From NCBI GenBank assembly GCA_036490955.1, contig DASXCX010000107.1, positions 1 to 23,759 of the forward strand: 23,759 nucleotides of DNA, read 5' to 3'. The notes under the pieces are model-generated. The model worked only from the letters and a program-made list of their open reading frames with translations, was not told the DNA's origin and searched no databases. Shown here in pieces: positions 16,412 through 23,759 of this stretch (its first letter is position 1; each line of letters starts with the position of its first letter). This stretch comes from CAIKMD01 sp036490955 (GTDB lineage Bacteria > Pseudomonadota > Alphaproteobacteria > ATCC43930 > CGMCC-115725). The translations under genes were made by a program, and so were the position numbers.

Positions 16412-16951
16412 ATGCCGGACGTCTATGGCTGGGGCTGGGTGCCGCATCTGCCCACGGACCTGCTCGTATGGCTCGCGACCAGCCCGCTGCGGCTATGGGT
16501 ATATGGGTTGCGCTCCGTCCACGGCGTGCTGCGCTTCCTCCATCTCTTCGGCATGGCGGGCTTTCTCGGTATGCTCTTGCTCATCGAGGTGAAGCGCCTC
16601 GGCTTTTTTCGCGACGCCTCGATCCGCGACGCGCGTATCCCGATGCTAACCTTGATGAACGCTGCCTTCGCGGTGACGCTTTTGTCCGGCATCGCGCTCT
16701 TTCTTTACGATCCGATCGGCGTTGGCCTTCACACGATGTTCCTGCCGAAGCTGCTGCTGATCGTGCTGGGGCTCGTGCACGCCTATGGCATCGAGCGCAT
16801 GCCGGCGATGCGTCATCAAGCATTGCGGCGCGCATCGGCTCTGGTGGCACTGCTGATCTGGACGCTGGTGATCGGCGCGTCGACCTGGAATGCGATGGAG
16901 CAGCCGTTCAATCCGGCCGACGTCCATCGTCGCGATCCGTCACTGAAATAG
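16412..16951 (+). CDS. Four-helix membrane protein, DUF6644-like
   Basis: 179 residues with about four hydrophobic segments (about 35-62, 79-98, 108-124 and 140-156). Histidines lie in or near the helices: H-G-V-L-R-F-L-H-L-F-G (about 37-47) and later H-T-M-F and V-H-A-Y-G. The pattern L-H-L-F-G-x-A-x-x-L-G-x-L-L-L-I-E-V-K-R-L-G resembles a family I recall as DUF6644; this is not verified. GGAGGGG at 16396-16402 precedes the ATG. It is divergent from the His-rich/cupredoxin operon across a dyad-bearing region and is followed after 4 bp by the MFS gene, so the two are co-transcribed. Paired helix histidines could bind haem or metal, but that is inference. Confidence 0.7.
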   Translation: MPDVYGWGWVPHLPTDLLVWLATSPLRLWVYGLRSVHGVLRFLHLFGMAGFLGMLLLIEVKRLGFFRDASIRDARIPMLTLMNAAFAVTLLSGIALFLYDPIGVGLHTMFLPKLLLIVLGLVHAYGIERMPAMRHQALRRASALVALLIWTLVIGASTWNAMEQPFNPADVHRRDPSLK

Positions 16952-16955
16952 ATCG

Positions 16956-18173
16956 ATGTCCGCGCCTTCAACCGCGCCACTGATCCGCCATCGGCCTTTC
17001 CAGCTTTATTTGGGGGGCCGCGCGCTCGCTGCCTTCGCGTCGCAGATGGTCAGCGTCATCGTCGCCTGGCAGCTTTATGAATTGACCAACAGCGCGTTTC
17101 TTCTCGGCATGATCGGCCTCGTACAATTCATTCCCACGGCGTTGCTGATCTTCATCGCCGGACATGCCGCCGACCATTACGACCGCAAGCGCGTCGTGCA
17201 GCTTTGCCAGTTCGGCGAGGCACTCGGCGCGGCGTTTCTCGCCTGGGGCAGCATCGGCGGCTGGCTGACGGTCGAAGAGATGTTCGCGGTCGTGCTGGTT
17301 TTTGGCATTGGCACCGCTTTTTCGAGCCCGGCCAGCGCGGCTTTGATGACCGGCGTCAGCCCGGAAGGCATGCTCCAGAAAGCGACGGCGCTGGCGACCG
17401 GAACTTTCGAGGCGGCGACGATTGCCGGTCCGGCGCTCGGCGGTATCGCCTATGGGATCTCGCCGGGCATCGCGTATATCGCGATCTCCGTGCTCTGGCT
17501 TCTCGGCGGGTTACTGATGGGCGCTATCCGGTTGGAGCGCCCGGTCGCGGCGGAGCGCCCGGCGCCGACACTCGGCGCGATCTTTGCCGGCTGGACGTTT
17601 GTCCGCCGTAACCCGGCAATCCTCGGCGCGATCTCTCTCGATCTCTTCACCGTCCTGCTCGGCGGCGCGTCGACGCTACTGCCGATCTATGCGCGCGATA
17701 TCCTCCACACCGATGCCTGGGGCATGGGCGTGCTGCGCGCGGCGCCGTCGGTCGGCGCCTTGCTGATGACCGTCGTGCTGAGCCGCTATACCATCCAGCA
17801 CAAGACCGGGATGCGGCTGTTCCAGGCTATTATCGTCTTCGGCCTGGCGACGCTGGTCTTCGGCATCTCGCATCTCATGTGGTTGTCGTTTCTCGCGCTC
17901 GCCATTGCCGGCGCCGCCGATACGGTCAGCATGGTGATCCGCATTGCGCTGGTGCAGCTCGCGACGCCGGACGAGATGCGCGGTCGCGTCGGCGCGGTGA
18001 ATTTCCTCTTCGTCAACGCGTCCTATCAGCTCGGCGGGTTCGAGAGCGGCGTTACCGCCGCGCTATTTGGTGCCGTGCCCTCGGTGTTGCTCGGCGGCGT
18101 GGGCACGATCGCGGTCGCGCTGCTCTGGATGAAGCTTTTCCCGCCGCTGCGCGATCTCGAAAAGCTCGAATAG
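16956..18173 (+). CDS. MFS transporter (EntS-like/MFS_3 group)
   Basis: 405 residues with about 12 hydrophobic segments. The N-terminus F-Q-L-Y-L-G-G-R-A-L-A-A-F-A-S-Q-M-V (about 15-32) and the loop A-G-H-A-A-D-H-Y-D-R-K-R (about 68-79) are the usual first-half marks of the MFS_3 group that includes the enterobactin exporter EntS and several drug exporters. A-T-P-D-E-M-R-G-R-V-G-A-V-N (about 334-347) is the matching loop in the second half. It is probably an inner-membrane exporter; the substrate is unknown. It starts 4 bp after the membrane-protein gene with no ribosome binding site of its own, so translation is probably coupled. Its position beside a probable iron operon makes siderophore or metal-chelate export possible, but no siderophore biosynthesis gene is present. 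Confidence 0.85.
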   Translation: MSAPSTAPLIRHRPFQLYLGGRALAAFASQMVSVIVAWQLYELTNSAFLLGMIGLVQFIPTALLIFIAGHAADHYDRKRVVQLCQFGEALGAAFLAWGSIGGWLTVEEMFAVVLVFGIGTAFSSPASAALMTGVSPEGMLQKATALATGTFEAATIAGPALGGIAYGISPGIAYIAISVLWLLGGLLMGAIRLERPVAAERPAPTLGAIFAGWTFVRRNPAILGAISLDLFTVLLGGASTLLPIYARDILHTDAWGMGVLRAAPSVGALLMTVVLSRYTIQHKTGMRLFQAIIVFGLATLVFGISHLMWLSFLALAIAGAADTVSMVIRIALVQLATPDEMRGRVGAVNFLFVNASYQLGGFESGVTAALFGAVPSVLLGGVGTIAVALLWMKLFPPLRDLEKLE

Positions 18174-18295
18174 GCGCGCCCGGCGATTTGCCAAGGACTT
18201 CAAGACCAGGGCCAAACCGCGAGGGGTAGTAGGCGGCTGGCGGGAGGCCCCGACATTTGGTAGAGTCGCACCCACGTCCCTAGCTTAGCAAGAGC

Positions 18296-18727
18296 ATGCC
18301 CGACATCGTTGCCGTCGCCGCGGATCACGGCGGTTATGAGCTCAAAGCCGCTTTGCTGCCGGAGTTGAAGGCGCTTGGCCTCGAGGTGTTGGATCTCGGC
18401 ACCAACAGCGCGGACCCGGTCGATTATCCGAATTACGCGAATGCCGTCGCCGACGCGCTGGGTGGCGGCCGCGCGCAACGCGGCGTGCTGATCTGCGGCA
18501 CCGGTATCGGCGTGAGCATTGCCGCCAATCGCTATCGTCATATCCGTTGCGCCCTTGCGCATGACGTGACGACGGCGCAGCTCGCGCGCCAGCACAATGA
18601 CGCGAACGTGCTCGCGCTCGGTGCCCGCGTGCTCGGCGTCGAGACCGCGAGAGCTTGCCTCCGTACCTTCTTCACCACCGCTTTCGAAGGCGGGCGCCAC
18701 GCTCGCCGTGTTGCCCAATTATCGTAA
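18296..18727 (+). CDS. rpiB: Ribose-5-phosphate isomerase B
   Basis: 143 residues, the expected length. The first strand is followed by A-A-D-H-G-G-Y-E-L-K (8-17). The catalytic loop is L-I-C-G-T-G-I-G-V-S-I-A-A-N-R with Cys67 as base, and R-Q-H-N-D-A-N-V-L-A-L-G-A-R gives His100 and the phosphate-binding arginine. The enzyme interconverts ribose-5-phosphate and ribulose-5-phosphate in the cytoplasm and so feeds ribulose-5-phosphate to RibB, encoded in the same cluster. The ribosome binding site is weak. It is followed by glyA after 14 bp. Confidence 0.93.
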   Translation: MPDIVAVAADHGGYELKAALLPELKALGLEVLDLGTNSADPVDYPNYANAVADALGGGRAQRGVLICGTGIGVSIAANRYRHIRCALAHDVTTAQLARQHNDANVLALGARVLGVETARACLRTFFTTAFEGGRHARRVAQLS

Positions 18728-18741
18728 AGGTATCACTGCCG

Positions 18742-20043
18742 ATGGCTGCGACAACCACGCATTCCAATGCCGACCGCTTCTTCACCGCCGCGCTCGCGGA
18801 AGTCGATCCCGAGCTCACGAGAGCGATCGACAAGGAACTCGGCCGCCAGCGCAGCCAGATCGAGTTGATAGCGTCGGAGAACATCGTCTCGCGTGCCGTG
18901 CTCGAGGCGCAGGGTTCGGTGCTCACCAACAAATATGCCGAAGGCTATCCCGGGCGCCGCTATTACGGCGGCTGCGAATTCGTCGACATCGCCGAGCAGC
19001 TCGCCATCGACCGCGCCAAGAAGCTGTTCGAATGCAATTTCGTCAATGTGCAGCCGCATTCGGGCTCGCAGGCGAACCAGTCGGTGATGCTGGCGCTGCT
19101 CCAGCCGGGCGACACGATCATGGGCATGTCGCTCGCTGCGGGCGGGCATCTGACGCATGGCGCACCGCCCAATCTTTCGGGCAAATGGTTCCGCGCCGTC
19201 CAATACGGCGTGCGGCGCGAGGATGCGCGTATCGATTACGACGAGGTCGAGCGCCTCGCGAAGGCCGAGAAGCCGAAGCTCATCATCGCGGGCGGCTCCG
19301 CCTATCCGCGCATCATCGATTTCGCGCGCTTCCGTCAGATCGCGGATTCGGTCGGCGCCTATCTCATGGTCGATATGGCGCATTTCGCGGGACTTGTCGC
19401 CGGTGGCGCCCATCCGAGCCCGCTGCCGCATGCGCATGTCGTGACCACGACGACGCATAAGACGCTTCGTGGCCCGCGCGGCGGCATGGTGCTCTGCAAC
19501 GACGAAGATATCGGCAAGAAGATCAACAGCGCGATGTTCCCCGGGCTGCAGGGCGGACCCTTGATGCATGTCATCGCGGCGAAAGCCGTGATGCTCGGCG
19601 AAGCGCTCCAGCCGGAATTCAAGGCCTATGCGCGCGCCGTCGCGGACAACGCGAAGACGCTCGCCGCGACGCTGATCGAGCGCGGGCTCGACATCGTCTC
19701 GGGCGGCACCGACACGCATCTGATGCTGGTCGATGTGCGGCCCAAAAAGGTCACCGGCAAGGCTGCCGAAATCGCTTTGGAGCGCGCCGGAATTACCTGC
19801 AACAAGAACGGCATCCCCTTCGACCCCGAGAAGCCCACGGTGACGTCCGGCGTCCGGCTTGGCAGCCCGGCCGCGACGACGCGCGGCTTCGGCCAGGTCG
19901 AGTTCAAGAAGGTCGGCAAGCTGATCGCCGATGTGCTCGACGGGCTGCAGGCCAATGGCGATACCGGCAATGCCGGCATCGAGACGAATGTGAAGCGTGA
20001 GGTGGCGGCGCTCTGCGCCGCGTTCCCTGTCTATCAGGGCTGA
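18742..20043 (+). CDS. glyA: Serine hydroxymethyltransferase
   Basis: 433 residues, normal length. E-L-I-A-S-E-N (41-47), K-Y-A-E-G-Y-P-G-R-R-Y-Y-G-G (64-77), the PLP ring contact D-M-A-H (211-214) and the PLP-binding T-T-T-H-K-T with Lys240 are all intact. It makes glycine and 5,10-methylene-tetrahydrofolate from serine. The start at 18742 gives the canonical N-terminus; an open frame further upstream overlaps rpiB. It lies between rpiB and nrdR, the usual alphaproteobacterial order. Confidence 0.96.
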   Translation: MAATTTHSNADRFFTAALAEVDPELTRAIDKELGRQRSQIELIASENIVSRAVLEAQGSVLTNKYAEGYPGRRYYGGCEFVDIAEQLAIDRAKKLFECNFVNVQPHSGSQANQSVMLALLQPGDTIMGMSLAAGGHLTHGAPPNLSGKWFRAVQYGVRREDARIDYDEVERLAKAEKPKLIIAGGSAYPRIIDFARFRQIADSVGAYLMVDMAHFAGLVAGGAHPSPLPHAHVVTTTTHKTLRGPRGGMVLCNDEDIGKKINSAMFPGLQGGPLMHVIAAKAVMLGEALQPEFKAYARAVADNAKTLAATLIERGLDIVSGGTDTHLMLVDVRPKKVTGKAAEIALERAGITCNKNGIPFDPEKPTVTSGVRLGSPAATTRGFGQVEFKKVGKLIADVLDGLQANGDTGNAGIETNVKREVAALCAAFPVYQG

Positions 20044-20059
20044 GCGGGGAGGGGAAACG

Positions 20060-20527
20060 ATGCGGTGCCCGTTTTGCGGAACCGAGGATACGCAGGTCAA
20101 GGATTCGCGTCCGACCGAAGACCACGCGGCGATCCGTCGCCGGCGGCTCTGCCCGAATTGCGCCGCGCGCTTCACGACCTTCGAGCGCGTTCAGTTGCGC
20201 GAGCTGACGGTCGTCAAGAAAAACAGCCAGCGCGAGCCTTTCGATCGCGACAAGCTCGCGCGCTCGGTCCAAATCTCGCTCCGCAAGCGACCGGTCGAGG
20301 GCGAGCGCGTCGAGCGTGTCATCAACTCCATCGTACGGCAGCTCGAAAGCTCGGGCGAGAGCGACATTCCGAGCGACGTCATCGGCGAGTTGGTGATGGA
20401 GGCGCTGGCGACGCTCGACCAGGTCGCCTATGTCCGCTTTGCCTCGGTCTATCGCAATTTTCGCGAGGCAAAGGATTTCGGCGAATTCATCGGCCGCATT
20501 CGCGCCGACGTCGACAGCGACGACTAG
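20060..20527 (+). CDS. nrdR: Transcriptional repressor NrdR
   Basis: 155 residues. An N-terminal zinc ribbon with M-R-C-P-F-C (Cys3, Cys6) and C-P-N-C (Cys31, Cys34) is followed by an ATP-cone domain (about 48-140) that senses ATP and dATP. NrdR represses ribonucleotide reductase genes by binding NrdR boxes. GGGGAGGGG lies before ATG 20060, and the start M-R-C-P-F-C is invariant in the family. The gene follows glyA by 16 bp. No NrdR-box pair is obvious in the window, as its targets lie elsewhere. Confidence 0.96.
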   Translation: MRCPFCGTEDTQVKDSRPTEDHAAIRRRRLCPNCAARFTTFERVQLRELTVVKKNSQREPFDRDKLARSVQISLRKRPVEGERVERVINSIVRQLESSGESDIPSDVIGELVMEALATLDQVAYVRFASVYRNFREAKDFGEFIGRIRADVDSDD

Positions 20528-20538
20528 GTGTCTGATTG

Positions 20539-20580
20539 CAACATTCACATCCCGTCGCTGCAGGCATTTTGCGAATGTTG
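20539..20580. repeat. 8-bp inverted repeat after nrdR
   Basis: CAACATTC (20539-20546) and GAATGTTG (20573-20580) are exact reverse complements with a 26-base centre. It starts 12 bp after the nrdR stop. There is no T tract, so it is not a standard terminator. Confidence 0.35.
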
Positions 20581-20615
20581 GAATCGAAAGGCCACTAGTA
20601 TCGATGGGTTTCTAC

Positions 20616-20683
20616 TGGAGCTTTGGATTTGACGTTCGCTAGGGAGCAGCAGCCAAGTAGGAGCGAACGTCAAATCCGCTCCA
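20616..20683. repeat. 68-bp long palindromic element before ribD
   Basis: GGATTTGACGTTCGCT (20625-20640) and AGCGAACGTCAAATCC (20662-20677) are perfect 16-bp reverse complements. The symmetry continues outward as TGGAGC (20616-20621) against GCTCCA (20678-20683), with three extra T bases (20622-20624) on the left side only. The loop is 21 bases. In RNA this is a 22-bp stem with one 3-nt bulge, ending 10 bp before the ribD ATG. It could be a REP/MITE-like dispersed element, a leader hairpin controlling rib gene expression or a terminator without a T tract. Confidence 0.7.
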
Positions 20684-20693
20684 CCAGCCGGCG

Positions 20694-21791
20694 ATGAACG
20701 ACGTCCCTTTCATGCGGGCGGCGCTCAACTTGGCGCGGCGCGGGCTCGGCACGGTATGGCCCAACCCGGCGGTCGGCTGCGTGATCGTGAAAGACGGCGA
20801 CGTGGCGGGCCGCGGCTGGACTCAGCCCGGTGGCCGGCCGCACGGCGAGACCGAGGCGCTGGCGCGCGCCGGCGATCAAGCCAAGGGTGCGACCGCCTAT
20901 ATCAGCCTCGAGCCTTGCGCGCATCACGGCAAGACGCCGCCTTGCGCCGATGCGCTGATTGTCGCCGGCATCGCGCGTGCCGTCGTATCGATGGAGGATC
21001 CCGATCCACGGGTCTCCGGCCGCGGGCTCAAGCGCTTGCGCGACGCCGGCATCACGGTCGAGACCGGGCTTTGCGCGCAAGAGGCCGGCGAGCTCAATGC
21101 CGGCTTCTTCAAGCGCATCGGCGAGGGAAGGCCGCTCGTCACGCTGAAATTGGCGGCGACGCTCGACGGCCGGATCGCGACGTCGCATGGCGAGAGCCAA
21201 TGGATCACCGGCGAAGCGGCGCGCAACCGCGCTCATCTGCTGCGCGCGACGCATGACGCGGTGATGGTCGGCGTCGGCACGGTGATCGCCGATGATCCGC
21301 AGCTCACTTGCCGCTTGCCCGGGCTCGGCGGCCGCAGCCCCGTGCGCATCGTGATCGACGGCAGCCTGCGCACGCCGCTGACGGCGAAACTCGTCGCCGA
21401 GGCGAAGATGGTCCCGACTTGGATCGTTCATCGCCACGGCGCCGATGCCACGCGTTGCCGGACCCTGCGCGATTGCGGTGTCAACCTGATCGAGGTGCCG
21501 GTGTCGGAGACGGTCGAGATGGATTTGACCATCGCCTTCGCCGAGCTCGGCAAGCGCGGCCTGACGCGCGTGCTCGTCGAAGGCGGCGCAAGCCTCGCCG
21601 GCGAACTCCTGGAAGAAAGCCTCGTCGATCGCCTCGCCTGGTTCCATGCGCCGATGCTGATAGGAGGCGACGGACTCGCCGCGATCCAGGCTTTCGGCGT
21701 CGAGACGCTGAGCGCGGCGCCGAAATTTCGCCGGCTCTCCCTCGAGACGTTTGGCGAGGATGTGCTCGAAACTCTAACGTCGGTGCGTTGA
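20694..21791 (+). CDS. ribD: Bifunctional riboflavin deaminase/reductase RibD
   Basis: 365 residues, normal for the two-domain enzyme. The deaminase domain (about 1-145) has the zinc motifs H-G-E-T-E-A (His50, Glu52) and P-C-A-H-H-G-K-T-P-P-C (Cys75, Cys84). The reductase domain (about 147-365) has K-L-A-A-T-L-D-G-R-I-A, S-Q-W-I-T-G, and a late V-L-V-E-G-G-A-S-L. It carries out steps two and three of riboflavin synthesis. The long palindrome ends just upstream and covers the place where a ribosome binding site would be expected; only weak Shine-Dalgarno-like sequence is left. ribE follows after one base. Confidence 0.95.
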   Translation: MNDVPFMRAALNLARRGLGTVWPNPAVGCVIVKDGDVAGRGWTQPGGRPHGETEALARAGDQAKGATAYISLEPCAHHGKTPPCADALIVAGIARAVVSMEDPDPRVSGRGLKRLRDAGITVETGLCAQEAGELNAGFFKRIGEGRPLVTLKLAATLDGRIATSHGESQWITGEAARNRAHLLRATHDAVMVGVGTVIADDPQLTCRLPGLGGRSPVRIVIDGSLRTPLTAKLVAEAKMVPTWIVHRHGADATRCRTLRDCGVNLIEVPVSETVEMDLTIAFAELGKRGLTRVLVEGGASLAGELLEESLVDRLAWFHAPMLIGGDGLAAIQAFGVETLSAAPKFRRLSLETFGEDVLETLTSVR

Positions 21792-21792
21792 A

Positions 21793-22389
21793 TTGTTTAC
21801 CGGCATCATCACCGATATCGGCACCGTGCGTGAGATCCATGCGGGCGGCGACACGACCTTCGTCATCGAGACCAATCTCGATCTCGGCGATCTCGTGCTC
21901 GGTGCGTCGATCGCCTGCTCGGGTGTCTGCCTCACGGCGATCGATCACGGCGTCAACTGGTTCGCGGTGCAGGCCTCGGCCGAGACCTTGTCGCGCTCCA
22001 GCCTCAAGGACTGGCGCGTCGGCACGCGTATCAACCTCGAGCGCGCGCTGAGGGCCGGCGACGAACTCGGCGGCCATATCGTCTCGGGCCATGTCGATGC
22101 CATCGCCGAGATCGTCGAGCGGCGGCAGGAGGGGGATTCCGAGCGTTTTGCCTTCCGTGTGCCGGATGAATTCGCGCGGGCGGTCGCGCCCAAGGGCTCG
22201 GTTGCGCTCGATGGCGTCTCGCTTACGGTCAACGAGGTTCAGGGCAATCGCTTCGGCGTGAATCTCATCCCGCATACCTTGGCTCATACGACTTTCGGTG
22301 CGGCCAAGATCGGCGACCGGATCAACTTCGAGATCGATATGCTGGCGCGCTATGTCGCGCGGCTGACGGGCAACCCCATCGGCGGCTGA
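21793..22389 (+). CDS. ribE: Riboflavin synthase, alpha subunit
   Basis: 198 residues made of two lumazine-binding beta-barrel repeats (about 1-95 and 96-190), each with the G-x-x-x-x-x-x-G-x-x-x-x-x-x-D-G/N-x-x-L-T pattern; G-G-H-I-V-S-G-H-V-D (about 93-102) is typical. It converts two molecules of 6,7-dimethyl-8-ribityllumazine into riboflavin. The start codon is TTG at 21793, supported because the product then begins M-F-T-G-I-I, the near-invariant N-terminus of this enzyme, and it sits one base after the ribD TGA. Translation is probably by termination-reinitiation, as no good ribosome binding site is visible. Confidence 0.93.
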   Translation: MFTGIITDIGTVREIHAGGDTTFVIETNLDLGDLVLGASIACSGVCLTAIDHGVNWFAVQASAETLSRSSLKDWRVGTRINLERALRAGDELGGHIVSGHVDAIAEIVERRQEGDSERFAFRVPDEFARAVAPKGSVALDGVSLTVNEVQGNRFGVNLIPHTLAHTTFGAAKIGDRINFEIDMLARYVARLTGNPIGG

Positions 22390-22464
22390 ATGCCGCCCGC
22401 TAGCAATCTGAAATAAAAAGACTAATCTATGTCGGTGCGGCGATAGCTGCCCGGCGTTTAGCGC

Positions 22465-22493
22465 GTGACCGAACCGGCTGCCGCCGATATATA
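22465..22493 (+). promoter_or_regulatory. Candidate sigma-70 promoter for ribB
   Basis: GTGACC (22465-22470) and TATATA (22488-22493) are spaced by 17 bases, each matching four of six consensus positions. The ATG of ribB lies 27 bp further on, leaving a very short leader with no room for an FMN riboswitch. The assignment is tentative. Confidence 0.4.
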
Positions 22494-22519
22494 GTCGCCG
22501 CAGCTTCTGGAACGAGGTT

Positions 22520-23638
22520 ATGAGCTTTATCGACGTCATTTCCCCGATCGATGAGATCATCGAGGAAGCCCGCAACGGCCGGATGTTCATCCTCGTCGAC
22601 GACGAAGACCGCGAGGACGAAGGCGACCTTGTGATCCCGGCGCAGATGGCGACGCCGCAGGCCATCAACTTCATGGCCAAGCACGGGCGCGGGCTGATCT
22701 GCCTTGCTTTGACTTCCGAACGCGTCGAGCAGCTGAAATTGCCGTTGATGGTGCAGCACAACGCTTCGCGGCTGCAAACCGCCTTTACCGTCTCGATCGA
22801 GGCCAAGGACGGCGTCACCACCGGCATCTCGGCGCCCGATCGCGCGCGCACGGTCTCGGTCGGGATCGATGCGACCAAAGGTCCGAACGATATCGTTACG
22901 CCCGGCCACATCTTTCCGCTGATGGCGCGCGACGGCGGCGTGCTGGTGCGCACCGGCCATACCGAGGCCGCGGTCGATATTGCGCGCCTCGCCGGTCTCA
23001 ACCCGTCGGGCGTGATCTGCGAGATCATGAATGACGACGGCACCATGGCCCGCCGCGCGGATCTCATCGCCTTCGCGCAGCTCCACGGGCTCAAAGTCGC
23101 GACCATCGCGGATCTCATCGCTTATCGCTTGCGGCACGATCGTATCGTCGAGCGCCAGCTCGAGACGACCTTCAAGAGCCAGTTCGGCGGCGAGTGGAAG
23201 CTGCTCATCTACGCGAGCAAGGTGCCTTATGCCGAGCATATCGTCCTTGTGAAGGGCGATATCTCGAAAGGCGGGCCGGTGATGGCGCGCATGCACGCGA
23301 TCAATATGCTCGACGATGCCTTCGGCAATGTCAGCAACAACCGCCGCGGCGCGCTTGCCTCGGCCATGGAAATGATCGCGAAGGAAGGCCGCGGCGTCGT
23401 CGTCGCGATCCGCGAGCCTACCCTCACCATCCTGACCGATCGCGTGCGCAGCATGATGCAAGGCGAGCATTTCGTCCCGGCACTGCGCGATTACGGCATC
23501 GGCGCCCAGATTCTTCTCGATCTCGGCGTGCATGAGATGATCCTGTTGTCCAATACCGAGCGCACGATCGTGGCGCTCGAAGGCTACGGCCTCCGTGTGG
23601 TCGAGCGCCGGCCGATTACCGTGTCCGGAAAGAGCTGA
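22520..23638 (+). CDS. ribB: 3,4-dihydroxy-2-butanone-4-phosphate synthase with degenerate GTP cyclohydrolase II domain (RibBX type)
   Basis: 372 residues. The N-terminal DHBP synthase domain (about 5-205) is intact: D-D-E-D-R-E-D-E-G-D-L (27-37), T-P-G-H (127-130) and R-T-G-H-T-E-A (144-150). It converts ribulose-5-phosphate to the four-carbon unit of riboflavin. The C-terminal domain has the GTP cyclohydrolase II fold end motif R-D-Y-G-I-G-A-Q-I-L-L-D-L-G, but the three zinc cysteines are replaced by Asn262, Asn273 and Arg275 and the whole domain contains no cysteine. Such RibBX proteins are known in proteobacteria and lack GTP cyclohydrolase activity, so a separate ribA is expected elsewhere in the genome. 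An AGG-containing ribosome binding site precedes ATG 22520. ribH follows after one base. Confidence 0.93.
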   Translation: MSFIDVISPIDEIIEEARNGRMFILVDDEDREDEGDLVIPAQMATPQAINFMAKHGRGLICLALTSERVEQLKLPLMVQHNASRLQTAFTVSIEAKDGVTTGISAPDRARTVSVGIDATKGPNDIVTPGHIFPLMARDGGVLVRTGHTEAAVDIARLAGLNPSGVICEIMNDDGTMARRADLIAFAQLHGLKVATIADLIAYRLRHDRIVERQLETTFKSQFGGEWKLLIYASKVPYAEHIVLVKGDISKGGPVMARMHAINMLDDAFGNVSNNRRGALASAMEMIAKEGRGVVVAIREPTLTILTDRVRSMMQGEHFVPALRDYGIGAQILLDLGVHEMILLSNTERTIVALEGYGLRVVERRPITVSGKS

Positions 23639-23639
23639 C

Positions 23640-23759
23640 ATGGCGGCACCGCGCATCCTCGTCGTCGAAGCGCGCTATTACGCGCACATCTCGGACGAGC
23701 TCCTGAAAGGTGCGAAGGCCGCGCTCGAAGAGGCGCAGGCGCGCTATGAGGTCGTAACC
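23640..23759 (+). CDS. ribH: 6,7-dimethyl-8-ribityllumazine synthase, N-terminal part (3' end outside window)
   Basis: The first 40 codons are visible before the window ends. The translation begins M-A-A-P-R-I-L-V-V-E-A-R-Y-Y, with H-I-S-D-E-L-L-K-G-A and A-R-Y-E-V-V, matching the first strand and helix of lumazine synthase as seen in alphaproteobacteria. The enzyme joins the RibB and RibD products to make the substrate of RibE. The ATG is one base after the ribB TGA. nusB commonly follows ribH in this class, but that lies outside the window. Confidence 0.85.
   Translation, partial: MAAPRILVVEARYYAHISDELLKGAKAALEEAQARYEVVT

Noticed and set aside
18733..20175. 480-codon antisense open frame over glyA
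   Set aside because: Composition is low-complexity Arg/Asp/His-rich, as expected opposite a GC-rich gene; glyA is intact on the other strand.
20528..20693. FMN (RFN) riboswitch before ribD
   Set aside because: The gap lacks the conserved RFN blocks; only the long palindrome and a short dyad are present.
22390..22519. FMN riboswitch before ribB
   Set aside because: Only 130 bp, no RFN consensus, and the candidate promoter lies 27 bp before the start codon.
21481..23118. 545-codon antisense open frame over ribD, ribE and ribB
   Set aside because: It crosses three well-supported genes and shows no family motif; a high-GC third-position artefact.

Overview
The window is a high-GC, gene-dense stretch of chromosome from an alphaproteobacterium. 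Rhodospirillales-like is my best guess: the glyA-nrdR-ribD-ribE-ribB-ribH order, the LdtR-type MarR regulator, the DUF6898-like small protein and the RibB protein with a decayed RibA domain all fit that class. I see no transposase, integrase, phage gene, CRISPR array, rRNA or tRNA. Most genes are recognisable metabolic or transport genes.

Left part (1-7533). A penicillin-acylase-family gene enters from the left edge. A 335-bp gap with two clear inverted repeats leads to a MarR/LdtR-type regulator that ends at an intrinsic terminator. An NRAMP-family transporter with altered metal-site motifs follows, then an orphan periplasmic substrate-binding protein. Facing these on the minus strand is a tight four-gene operon: glutaryl-CoA-dehydrogenase-like enzyme, Rieske oxygenase alpha, Rieske oxygenase beta, EthD-like protein. 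It looks catabolic, substrate unknown. A small conserved protein is divergent from it.

Middle part (7556-15185). Two minus-strand membrane genes (a small two-helix protein and an MsrQ-like haem protein) are followed by a plus-strand branched-chain amino-acid-type ABC operon: livH, livM, livG, livF, a helical phasin-like gene, the livK-type binding protein and a two-domain VOC enzyme. Almost every junction overlaps by 1 to 4 bases.

Iron-like module (15193-18173). An iron-type cupredoxin lacking the type-1 copper cysteine and a His-rich exported helical protein form a minus-strand operon. It is divergent from a four-helix membrane protein and an MFS transporter. The 110-bp region between them carries an AT-rich dyad of the TGA-N9-TCA type that overlaps a plausible promoter. 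This is the most suggestive small system here, probably iron related.

Right part (18296-23759). rpiB, glyA, nrdR, ribD, ribE, ribB and the start of ribH lie in one direction and supply pentose interconversion, one-carbon units, ribonucleotide reductase control and riboflavin. A 68-bp near-perfect palindrome sits directly before ribD, ribE starts with TTG, and the GTP cyclohydrolase II half of RibB has lost its zinc cysteines. No FMN riboswitch is visible.
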